A DNA stretch of 64,000 nucleotides, from positions 1 to 64,000 of the forward strand of contig CAMCRE010000005.1 of NCBI GenBank assembly GCA_945877255.1, read 5' to 3'. Source of the DNA: an uncultured Erysipelotrichaceae bacterium (lineage in GTDB: Bacteria; Bacillota_I; Bacilli_A; Erysipelotrichales; Erysipelotrichaceae). The position numbers and the translations under genes are program-made. Below the pieces are notes generated by a model. It was given only the letters and a program-made list of their open reading frames with translations, made no database searches and was not told where the DNA came from. Numbering within the stretch: the stretch's first letter is position 1; every line of letters begins with the position of its first letter. This document shows, piece after piece, positions 16,113 through 25,200 of this stretch.

Positions 16113-16182
16113 AGTGCCGTTAGGCACGGATAAAAAAGATTTGGGTATATTTTATAAGACAACGAAAAGGTTGTCTTTTTTA
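16113..16182 (+). terminator. hairpin pair and terminator before the adhesin gene
   Basis: GTGCC (16113-16117), loop GTTA, GGCAC, then a terminator AAGACAAC (16156-16163)/GTTGTCTT (16170-16177) followed by T. An 8-codon ORF (MKKRRNKL, 16087) with AGGAGG precedes it. The arrangement could be a leader controlling the adhesin gene, or simply the end of the upstream unit. Confidence 0.6.
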
Positions 16183-16209
16183 TTGCAATAAAAAGAAAGG
16201 AATTAAAAC

Positions 16210-19200
16210 ATGTTTAAAAAATTAAAGAAATTAGTGGTGGCGAGTGTATTGTTACTCTCGTCATTTTTAGTAACTAAGCCACAATCAGTACAAGCGAATT
16301 GGACTAATAACGGGACGATTACATTAACGAATGCTGCTGATTTGAGTATAGATATAATCAGACAATCTTATTATTCAGCATCAAATGGCTGGAATTTAAC
16401 TTGTGGTAACGATGGTGTACCAGAACCGGCCGGAATAAAAAAGAAGGGTGATAGTACGACGATTAACTTTTCAGACTTACAACTTGTAACAGATGAAAAT
16501 GTGAAGAAATTTCTATATTACGGTTGGAATGGACCAGGATTTTCTCAGGTAAAAGACCGTATGGAAACTGCGTGGGCAAGAGCGAAAGAAAATCCACAAA
16601 ATAGAGCAGATATGTCATCTGTTCCAAATGTTGCGTCATATTTAGGAACACACCACATGTTGAGTTGGTATTGGAATGGTGTTTCAGGTAAAAAGCCAGG
16701 AAGAAGTTTCGCTGCAGGAGATAATAAACCGATGAGAGGTACTGACAGAGAAAACTTATATCGTCATATTTTAAGTTTACCAAACGCACCAGCAAGTTTT
16801 AAAGCGTATGTATGGAAGCATGGTAATCATGCACAAGATATGTTTTTATGGCGTAGTCAGTATAATGCTGATTTAAAACTAAAAAAACAATCAGCGAATA
16901 AAACGTTATCAGATTTAAGTACAGCTGGTTATTCACTGCAAAATGCTCAGTACGGTGTTTATGGTAGTGAAGTTCATGCACAACGTGATATATCAAGACT
17001 AGGAACACTGACAACAGACGCAGAAGGCAATACAAATACATTATCGTTACCAATGGGTAAAACGTACTATGTAAAAGAACTAGTAGCACCAAAAGGTTTT
17101 GAATTAGATGATATAGTTCATCCTGTATACCTAGACGCTAATAAAACGCTTAATGTAACGGACGAACCAAAAACTGACCCGTTCAATCTATTTTTAGAAA
17201 AAAATGACGGAAAAGGCACGAAATTACCAGGTGCAGAATTTGAGGTGAAGTATTATGCAGGGTTATTTAATACAGCAGAAGAACTGGCGAACCAAACACC
17301 ACTCAGAACATGGGTATTTAGAACAGACAACAATGGAGTTGTTAAATTCGCAGACACTCATAAAATAAGAGGAGACGAATTATTTAAATCTGAGTCTGGA
17401 ACAACTGTAGGATTAATTGGAACTTACACATATCAAGAAATTAAAGCACCAGAGGGGTATTTATTAGATAACACAATTTTTGTATCGCAACTTAAAGAAG
17501 ATGATACAACTACTGGTAGAAATGTAGTTTACAACGCTCCACGTATTTCAAACCAAGTGAAGCAAGGAAAAATCGCTATCACCAAGCAAATGGACAAAAA
17601 CATTAATGGTAAACAACAAGACGGTTTAAAGGTAGCCGGTGCAAATATTGCGTTTGATATTGTATCAAATAAGACAAATCAAGTTGTCGCCACAATTACC
17701 ACAGATGAAAACGGTTATGCAGAAACACCATTATTAGACTATGGAAGTTATACAGTAAAAGAAAAAGCATCAGCAGAAAATGAAGGTTATCACTTAGTAC
17801 AAGACTTTACAGTCAATATTCAAGAACACGGTAAAGTATATCACTATGCACTAGAAAATTTCATTAGACAAAGCAAATTAAAAATCGTAAAAATTGATGC
17901 AGACACAAAACAAACAGTACCATTAGCAGGATTTGCGTTTAAATTGCAAGATGATAAAGGTAATTTCATCTCACAGACTATTCCATATCCAAGAGAAAAA
18001 GTAGTCGACACATTTATCACAGATGAAACCGGAACAGTCCAATTACCAGAAAATTTATTATATGGTAACTATAAAATCGTAGAAATGAATACACCACAAA
18101 ATAGTGGGTATGTATTAAATACAACAGCATTACCCGTTACAATTACAGGTAATGAAACAGTATTAACAGTAGAATTTGAAAATCAAAAGCAAAAATTAAT
18201 TGTGGAATTAGATAAACTAGCAGAACAAGTAAATGGTATCCAAGAAAACACAAAAACATACACAATTAATAACGAAACAAAAACGTTTACCACAAAATCA
18301 TTCACATTTAGTGAACAACACTTAGCTGGTGTAACGTTTGAATTAAGAAAAAAAGACGGTACAGTATTACAACGTAAAACAACCACAAATGAAAAATTAG
18401 TGTTTGATCCAGTAGATTTAGGAACGTATGACTTAGTAGAAGTCGCAACCGCAACAGGTTATGTATTAAACAGTCAACCAGTTGAAGTGGTAGGTACACC
18501 ACAAGCACAAACAATCCGCTATGATATTCAAAGTGCAACAATCATAAACCAGCGACAAATCATTCAATTAGAAGTTAATAAAATCATGGAAGCACCACAA
18601 TATCAAAACGTTGATAATCCATTAAAAGATGTTGTATTTGGTTTATACACAAAACAACCTATCACAAAAAATAACTTTACGTTAGAAAAAGATACATTAG
18701 TAGCAACAAGTGGTATTGAAAACGGCAAAGCAACATTCAATGTCGATATTGCAGGAGAATATTATGTTAAAGAACTCACAACAAATACTGTATATGTATT
18801 AAGTCCAGAAGTCATTGACTATACAATTACACATGATGAAAATGCCACATCTACTATCAAAAAAATCACACCAACAACAGTAGAAAACACATTAAAACGT
18901 GTTTCAGTGAAATTAGTAAAAGTAGATGCTAATCAAACAGATAAAACATTAGCAGGTGCAGAATTTAAATTAGTGGCGATTAAAGATGATGAAACAATCG
19001 AAATCGGCAACTATGTTACAGATGACAATGGAGAAATTCATGTGTCAAATTTAGAAGTTAACGCTAAATACAAGTTCGTAGAAACAAAAGCACCAAGTGG
19101 CTATATTGATTTAGGTACTGAATTAGTATTTGATGTGCCAGCAGAAACACCACATCAAGAAACATTGACGTATACGCTAAATAACGAAAAAATACCGGAA

Positions 19201-19950
19201 ATCAAAACACAAGCACACGGAAAAGACCAACAAGTACAAGAAGAAGTTGTACCACAAGAGAAAACACCAATTATTGAAACAGCAATTATCAAAGATTTAG
19301 TGATTGGAAGACGCTATAAAACCACAATTTCATTAGTGGATTTAGCCACAAAAACAATTATAGAAAAACGTGATATTGAATTTATCGCTGAAGGAACAAC
19401 ACATACAATTACAGAAACGTTTGAAGTAGACGGCTTTAAACACAACGATGGTGTTGTGTTTGCAGAAGATTTATATCGTGAAAAAGACGGTCAATATATT
19501 TTAATTGCTGAACACAATAAAGATTATGATGACAAAGAACAAACAGTGCCTTTCAAAAAGCATGGAAAAGTAACTGTATTTAAAATCGATTCTACAACAA
19601 AAGAAAAAATTAAACGATATGTGAAATTTGGTTTATATCTAAACGGGGAATTAGTAGCAGAAAAAACTAGTGATACGGGTATTATCGTATTTGATAGATT
19701 AATTGAAGGATACGAGTATGAAGTAAAAGAATTAGATGCTCCTTTAGGGTACGTGAAGTCAGACGAAGTGTTAAGAGTTGTAATTACAAAAGAAAATACG
19801 GATTTAAGTTTTGAGTATGAAAACCACTTGCCACCAACAATTAAAATACCCGTCCCAACAAACGACACTACTGAAACAGTGCTGTTCATCGCTACATTAG
19901 TTGCTGCAATAATTGGACTAGTTGTGTTAAGGGATAAACAAAATAGGTAA
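16210..19950 (+). CDS. large wall-anchored adhesin with CnaB-type and VaFE repeats
   Basis: 1246 residues. Signal peptide at about 1-31. An N-terminal domain (about 35-215) has a TCGNDG cysteine and GTHHMLSWYW, resembling a thioester adhesin domain with altered motif. About eight CnaB/SpaA-type isopeptide modules follow (for example KLPGAEFEV, KTLAGAEFKL, each with a later E near KELVAPKGF-like runs). A VaFE-type repeat sits at about 1022-1115 (IKDLVIGRRYKT, VVFAEDLY, AEHNKDYDDKEQTV), then a last CnaB module. The C-terminus is a sorting region with IPVPTND, a hydrophobic helix and RDKQNR, lacking a textbook LPxTG. Adhesins of this kind on ICEs are thought to help donor-recipient contact. Confidence 0.88.
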   Translation: MFKKLKKLVVASVLLLSSFLVTKPQSVQANWTNNGTITLTNAADLSIDIIRQSYYSASNGWNLTCGNDGVPEPAGIKKKGDSTTINFSDLQLVTDENVKKFLYYGWNGPGFSQVKDRMETAWARAKENPQNRADMSSVPNVASYLGTHHMLSWYWNGVSGKKPGRSFAAGDNKPMRGTDRENLYRHILSLPNAPASFKAYVWKHGNHAQDMFLWRSQYNADLKLKKQSANKTLSDLSTAGYSLQNAQYGVYGSEVHAQRDISRLGTLTTDAEGNTNTLSLPMGKTYYVKELVAPKGFELDDIVHPVYLDANKTLNVTDEPKTDPFNLFLEKNDGKGTKLPGAEFEVKYYAGLFNTAEELANQTPLRTWVFRTDNNGVVKFADTHKIRGDELFKSESGTTVGLIGTYTYQEIKAPEGYLLDNTIFVSQLKEDDTTTGRNVVYNAPRISNQVKQGKIAITKQMDKNINGKQQDGLKVAGANIAFDIVSNKTNQVVATITTDENGYAETPLLDYGSYTVKEKASAENEGYHLVQDFTVNIQEHGKVYHYALENFIRQSKLKIVKIDADTKQTVPLAGFAFKLQDDKGNFISQTIPYPREKVVDTFITDETGTVQLPENLLYGNYKIVEMNTPQNSGYVLNTTALPVTITGNETVLTVEFENQKQKLIVELDKLAEQVNGIQENTKTYTINNETKTFTTKSFTFSEQHLAGVTFELRKKDGTVLQRKTTTNEKLVFDPVDLGTYDLVEVATATGYVLNSQPVEVVGTPQAQTIRYDIQSATIINQRQIIQLEVNKIMEAPQYQNVDNPLKDVVFGLYTKQPITKNNFTLEKDTLVATSGIENGKATFNVDIAGEYYVKELTTNTVYVLSPEVIDYTITHDENATSTIKKITPTTVENTLKRVSVKLVKVDANQTDKTLAGAEFKLVAIKDDETIEIGNYVTDDNGEIHVSNLEVNAKYKFVETKAPSGYIDLGTELVFDVPAETPHQETLTYTLNNEKIPEIKTQAHGKDQQVQEEVVPQEKTPIIETAIIKDLVIGRRYKTTISLVDLATKTIIEKRDIEFIAEGTTHTITETFEVDGFKHNDGVVFAEDLYREKDGQYILIAEHNKDYDDKEQTVPFKKHGKVTVFKIDSTTKEKIKRYVKFGLYLNGELVAEKTSDTGIIVFDRLIEGYEYEVKELDAPLGYVKSDEVLRVVITKENTDLSFEYENHLPPTIKIPVPTNDTTETVLFIATLVAAIIGLVVLRDKQNR

Positions 19951-19973
19951 TTAGTTTTTAGGTTGAAAAAAGG

Positions 19974-20027
19974 GGGTGCAATTTTGCACCCTTTAAAATA
20001 AATAAAAAAGGTGGCAAATTTGCCACC
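19974..20027. terminator. two consecutive perfect palindromic hairpins
   Basis: GGGTGCAA/TTGCACCC (19974-19991, loop TT) and GGTGGCAAATTTGCCACC (20010-20027). On the plus strand T runs after them are weak; on the minus strand each is followed by a run of T, so they would stop minus-strand transcripts best. Probably the end of the adhesin unit plus a block against antisense transcripts from 20334. Confidence 0.6.
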
Positions 20028-20053
20028 TAAAAAAACAGAAAGGAAAAAAGAAA

Positions 20054-20320
20054 ATGATACAAGAGTTTATATCAACAATCATTTATGAACAACCAGATAT
20101 AACGTTTTGGGTATATTTTTTATGTTTAATAATTTTCTTATTTGGAGCTTTGTTTTATATAAAAACATATGATTATAGAGAATCTGGTGGAAATAAAGCA
20201 TGGTGCATTGTCCTTTGTGTATTTTTTCTATTAATATTGTTATTCACTATAATATACCTTAATACACCAATAAAACGAAACTATGTGAAAATAACAAAAG
20301 AATTAATGTTTTTAAAATAA
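20054..20320 (+). CDS. small membrane protein
   Basis: 88 residues with two hydrophobic helices (about 15-36, 51-71) and ribosome binding site AGAAAGGA. No family recognised. Confidence 0.55.
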   Translation: MIQEFISTIIYEQPDITFWVYFLCLIIFLFGALFYIKTYDYRESGGNKAWCIVLCVFFLLILLFTIIYLNTPIKRNYVKITKELMFLK

Positions 20321-20333
20321 TTCAACTAGATAT

Positions 20334-21620
20334 TTAATCACTAATTGTTATGTCTTTATAATTGATGATTATTGTTTTGATGCGATAAACATTTGGAAGT
20401 GTCGCAGAAACTACCATATGATTTTTAGAAATTGTGAGTGTCCCGTTTTCTTTGTTTACAGAAAGTATTTCTTTTAAAATTAACATGTTATTTGTAGTAT
20501 AAACTGATAAAAACTGTTTATTTTCAAATTTTATAATTTCATAGGAATACGCAGGTATGTTTCTAACTTGAATGATACCTACAGCGTATAATATAACACC
20601 AGCAATAAACGAAGCAATAGTTAAGGTAGAAAGTGAGGATGAGTTTCTTTTACTATTAAAATTGATGCCGATACGAACTATTTTTGACATTTTAATATTA
20701 AACTTATAAACACCTTGAATTTTCATCCTCACAGAATTAGAGTTGCTGTTAAAGAAGTAGCGATTATTTTCTATTACACATTTTTTAATCGTCAAAATAT
20801 CTGTTAAATTAACAAAAACATATTTTTTCACAAAATTATATAAATTTTTCTTTGATATAAAAAATTTGTTGCTCGATAAATTTAGTGTTTTATTTCGGCG
20901 TGTAAAGATGTAAAAAACATAATCTAGCATAACAAAAAATACAAAGAAACTAAAAATTAGATATAAGATATTTGAGTCTGTTGCTGTTTTATATTCGTTT
21001 TTCTGAAAAAGAATAGGTATAAATAGTAAAACTAATACAAAAAATATTATATTAAAAAATATTATGACAAAAGTATGTTTAATAAAATGCAAACTTAAGA
21101 ATCGAATATACTTCAATTTGTTAGTGATATCATTTTTTCCAAGATATACAAATACAAAAATAAAAAATACAAAAACGTATATAAAAGGAAGAAACCAATA
21201 TCGTGTAATAAAAGAAAAAATTCCATTGTTTAAATTATTTTTAAATATTAACAGAAATGATAGAAAAATGGGAAATGTAATGAAAATAGAAAAACAATAA
21301 TAAAGTAGAGTGTTTGTCATTTTTAAACATTCATCGGTTATTGCTTCAAATATTTTGAATTTTAAAAAAAGAATAGCCAGAACTATTATAACTGTAATAA
21401 TTACGAAAAAATAAAAATGAATATCGAATACTGTACGAGTTTCTATGTATGAAGTAGAAACATTGAAAAAATCAAAGTGATTATTAAGAAAGATTACTTT
21501 TAAGTTAGTCATAACAAACGTTATAAAATAACTGAAAATTGTAGTGATTGACACACATACAGATGTATGCTGTTTAATAAAATTTATAAGGGTAGTTAGT
21601 AGTTTTTCAAATTTTTCCAT
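20334..21620 (-). CDS. multi-pass membrane protein, ICE cargo, unknown function
   Basis: 428 residues. Six or more hydrophobic helices in the first 245 residues, then a soluble segment, one more helix (about 320-340) and a short beta-rich end. GGAGG lies about 8 bases before the start. It is divergent from the XRE regulator at 21673, and the 52-bp gap contains a perfect palindrome GTATTA-N4-TAATAC and a TATAAT on the minus strand. The layout matches the 10057/10815 pair: single minus-strand cargo gene plus small XRE regulator. Confidence 0.65.
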   Translation of the reverse strand: MEKFEKLLTTLINFIKQHTSVCVSITTIFSYFITFVMTNLKVIFLNNHFDFFNVSTSYIETRTVFDIHFYFFVIITVIIVLAILFLKFKIFEAITDECLKMTNTLLYYCFSIFITFPIFLSFLLIFKNNLNNGIFSFITRYWFLPFIYVFVFFIFVFVYLGKNDITNKLKYIRFLSLHFIKHTFVIIFFNIIFFVLVLLFIPILFQKNEYKTATDSNILYLIFSFFVFFVMLDYVFYIFTRRNKTLNLSSNKFFISKKNLYNFVKKYVFVNLTDILTIKKCVIENNRYFFNSNSNSVRMKIQGVYKFNIKMSKIVRIGINFNSKRNSSSLSTLTIASFIAGVILYAVGIIQVRNIPAYSYEIIKFENKQFLSVYTTNNMLILKEILSVNKENGTLTISKNHMVVSATLPNVYRIKTIIINYKDITISD

Positions 21621-21632
21621 TAATAAACCTCC

Positions 21633-21648
21633 GTATTAAAACTAATAC
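21633..21648. promoter_or_regulatory. palindromic operator candidate
   Basis: GTATTA (21633-21638), AAAC, TAATAC (21643-21648) in the divergent gap between the cargo gene and the XRE regulator, next to a minus-strand TATAAT. Confidence 0.5.
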
Positions 21649-21672
21649 AATTATAACATATAAAGGAGAAAC

Positions 21673-21879
21673 ATGAAAATAAAATTTAAAATCAAACAAA
21701 TATGTCAAGAAAGACATATTGGCATACGAGAATTATCAAAAATATCGGGTGTAAGTATTGGTTCAATACAAGTAATATTCAAAAATGAGATAGCAGGAAA
21801 TACAAGTTTTGTGAGTGTATTAAAACTTGCAAAAGCATTAGAAATAAATGTCGCTGAATTATACGAAATAGAGGAGTAG
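21673..21879 (+). CDS. small XRE-family transcription regulator
   Basis: 68 residues, Cro/C1-type helix-turn-helix (IGIRELSKISGVSIGSIQVIF) ending LEINVAELYEIEE. Same size, start and end as the regulator at 10815. Ribosome binding site AAAGGAG. It is first of the long plus-strand run that leads into the transfer genes, so it may control cargo, transfer or both. Confidence 0.85.
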   Translation: MKIKFKIKQICQERHIGIRELSKISGVSIGSIQVIFKNEIAGNTSFVSVLKLAKALEINVAELYEIEE

Positions 21880-21882
21880 GAT

Positions 21883-22059
21883 ATGCAAGAAACAATGACA
21901 ATACACCAATTATTCACAAAATTGCATGGGCAAATAGGTGACGCAAAAGAATGGTTTATTCTGGTTTGTAAAGATAACATATTATTAACAGTTGATGATG
22001 AAAAAAAATTATACAACTTTATTGAACAATATCTTTCAACTGATAAAAAAACAGATTGA
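21883..22059 (+). CDS. 58-residue hypothetical protein
   Basis: An ORF three bases after the XRE stop, with GAGGAG upstream. MQETMTIHQLFTKLHGQIGD, then a strand-rich middle (WFILVCKDNILLTVDDE) and a helical end. Looks like a small folded protein; no family recognised. Confidence 0.55.
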   Translation: MQETMTIHQLFTKLHGQIGDAKEWFILVCKDNILLTVDDEKKLYNFIEQYLSTDKKTD

Positions 22060-22126
22060 GAGTATAGAGTAGAATGGCACTTTTATGAGGAATTATGAAA
22101 ATAAAAATATAAAAGGAGGGATAAAT

Positions 22127-22219
22127 ATGAATAAAAGTTTAAAAGAAATACTGAATACTTTAGAAGACGGAAAAATTGTAGAAATAAGTTTTGAGGAATA
22201 TAATAAAGATGAGCAATAA
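22127..22219 (+). CDS. 30-residue micro-protein
   Basis: MNKSLKEILNTLEDGKIVEI and ten more residues, with a strong ribosome binding site AAAAGGAGGG. It overlaps the start of the giant helicase gene by 11 bases and may couple its translation. Confidence 0.45.
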   Translation: MNKSLKEILNTLEDGKIVEISFEEYNKDEQ

Positions 22220-25200
22220 ATTAGACTTAGTACGTATTAAACTACAGGTAGATAAGCAACTATTATCAGAAAAATCTATCGAAAAACCAAAGCATGCAAT
22301 AGAATTACTCAAAAATGAGATTTTTGACCTTGACAGAGAAGTATTAGTGATGCTGAACTTAAATATTAAAAATCAAGTTATCAACGCATCTTGTATTAGT
22401 GTCGGTACAATCAATGCTTCAATAGCTAGTCCAAAAGAAATATTTAAAACAGCGTTACTATCCAATGCAACTAGCATTATCATAATGCACAATCACCCTT
22501 CAGGAGATTTAACCCCTTCAGATGCTGACTTTAAACTAACTAAAGAAATTGCAAAACTTGGCAACATGATGGGTATTAAATTATTAGATCATATTATCGT
22601 GTCTTCAAAAGGAAATTCAAAAAGTCTCAGAGAAGAACGTCCAGGATTATTTTATTCAGAAACTGTTTTAGACGATGATAGAACACGAATAAACAGTCAA
22701 AACCGTGTATTTGAAGACGACAGTGATTATACGGTAAAAGAGCAACAAGTCTATATAAATAGCGAAAATATAAATCAGGAGGAACAAGATGAATTTAACA
22801 GCAACATACGAAACAGTGGAACAACTGACAGAGGAAATATTAACAACATTAGAAACGAACAGCCAAAATCCAACATACTTTTGGGCAGAGAAGAAAGTAA
22901 AATTTTGGCTGGAAGCAGAGAAAATAGACAATCCAACATTTTATTATCAACAAGTGATAGAATTATACAAGAACAACGAACTAACACAGTATCTATATTA
23001 TCTGGAAAAAACGATGCAGACGATATACAAAACAGAACTATCGAAAACAATCAAACACAATCCGACTTACAGCAAGACAGAAATCAGCAAATTTCTGACG
23101 AGTCAATTACTGGAACAATACATTTACCAGGACAATCTCATGAGGGAGATTTTAGAAAAACCAGCACAAAAAGAACAACTAATGCGAATATTCAACAATC
23201 CGGAGTTAGCGGAAAATTGGGACACATTGACACCTCAACAACAATCGGAGATAATTCGTTTGAAGAAGATAGAAGTATTAAAAAATCATCAAGAAAAAGA
23301 AAGATACACGAAAACCAATTAAACCTATTTGAATTAGACTGGTTTGATGCTATTTCAACAGATACGCCTACACAATTTCAACCACAAATAACACTAAATG
23401 ATTTTGAAGAAATGGAATTTACATTTACAGAAAGTTTTTATGAAGATGCAAGAAAAAATGGCTACATTGTAATCGACGAACCTTTATCAATTAGTAATGA
23501 AAATAAATCAGATACTGACGTGATAAAAGATATACCAATTGCAAAAAATTATATTCAAACGGAAGAAGTTGATTATGAAAAGATTTTACCAAGCGAAAGA
23601 CTTAAAAACAATATAAACGCTATTAAGATTTTAAAAGAAAATCAAAATAGACCACTTACTTTAGAACAGCAAAAAATAGTTGCAAAATATGTTGGTTGGG
23701 GAGGACTAGCTGATGTATTCGATGAGTCAAAATATGGACAATGGCTTACAGCAAGAACAGAATTAAAACATTTACTCACAAAACAAGAATACCAACAAGC
23801 TAGAGAAAGTACTTTAACAGCGTTTTATACCCCGCAATTCATTAGTCAAGAAATTGTTAAGTTTTTAAAAGAACGAGGGGTTAAAAATTGTAATATTTTA
23901 GAACCAAGTTGTGCTGTCGGTTCATTTATTCAAGAAACAACAACGCAATTAAAAAACGTAAAAGTATATGGTGTAGAACTAGATAGTATTACAGGACACA
24001 TTGCATCTAAACTTTATCCAGAGGAAAATATCCAAATTAAAGGGTTTGAGCAAACGCAATTTTCTAACAACTTTTTTGATATAGCAATCGGAAACGTTCC
24101 TTTTGGGAATTATAGTGTACACGATCCTATCTACAATAAGCATAAGTTTTTAATACATGATTATTTTTTCGCAAAAACAATTGATAAAGTGCGTGAAAAT
24201 GGATTAATTGCATTTATCACAAGTTCAGGTACATTAGATAAAAAAGATAGTAAAATAAGACGTTACATAGGAGAAAGATGTGAATTTTTAGGTGCAATAC
24301 GTTTACCTAATAATACATTTAAAGGTTCGGCTGGAACAGAGGTCACAAGTGATGTGATCTTCTTAAAGAAAAAATCAGAAATTAGTATCGGAGATAAGCA
24401 AGAATTTTATGAATTAGGAATGATTGATTATTATGATAAAGATGAAAAAATATCATCATTAGAGATTAATCGATACTACAAAAATAACCCACATATGATG
24501 TTAGGGACTATGGAAGTTGAAAGCTCGCAATTCGGAATAAAAAATGTGTTAAAACCAGCGAAAAATTTTAGTTACGAACAATTGCAGCAAGATTTTAAAA
24601 ATGCTTTAAAAAATATACACTACACATATCAAGAAAATATTGCTGAAAGCGAAGAAGAAATAATCGATACTATTCCAGCACAAAACCACGTTAAAAATTA
24701 TTCATTCGCTGTGATTGACGATAAAATTTATTATCGTGAAAATGCAATTATGATTCATCAAAATTTTGATGAAAAGAAAAAAGAATTAGTTCGTGATTAT
24801 TTACAAATAGAACAACAATTAAAAACGCTACTTGAAACACAACTCCACGATGATGACGATTTAAAAATTGCAAAACTGCAGCAACAATTAGAAAGTCAAT
24901 ACGACAATTTCGTTAAGAAACATGGTCGTTTAAACGCACGCAATGTTGTAAAAATCATTAGAGAAGACAGTAACTATCCATTAGTATCAACGTTAGAAGT
25001 ATTAGATGATGATAAAAAGTTTTTACGAAAAAGCGATATATTTACTAAGCGAACAATTAAAAAAGCAGAAATTGTTACAAACGTGGATAATGCACAAGAT
25101 GCGTTAATTTTATCACTGAATGAATATGGTAACGTTAATTTAGAATTTATGTCTAAAATTAGTGGTTTGTCTAAAATAGATTTACTAACGCAATTAGAAA

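Noticed and set aside
16087-16113. 8-codon leader peptide MKKRRNKL
   Set aside because: It has AGGAGG upstream but no clear codon or RNA logic for attenuation; mentioned only with the hairpins.
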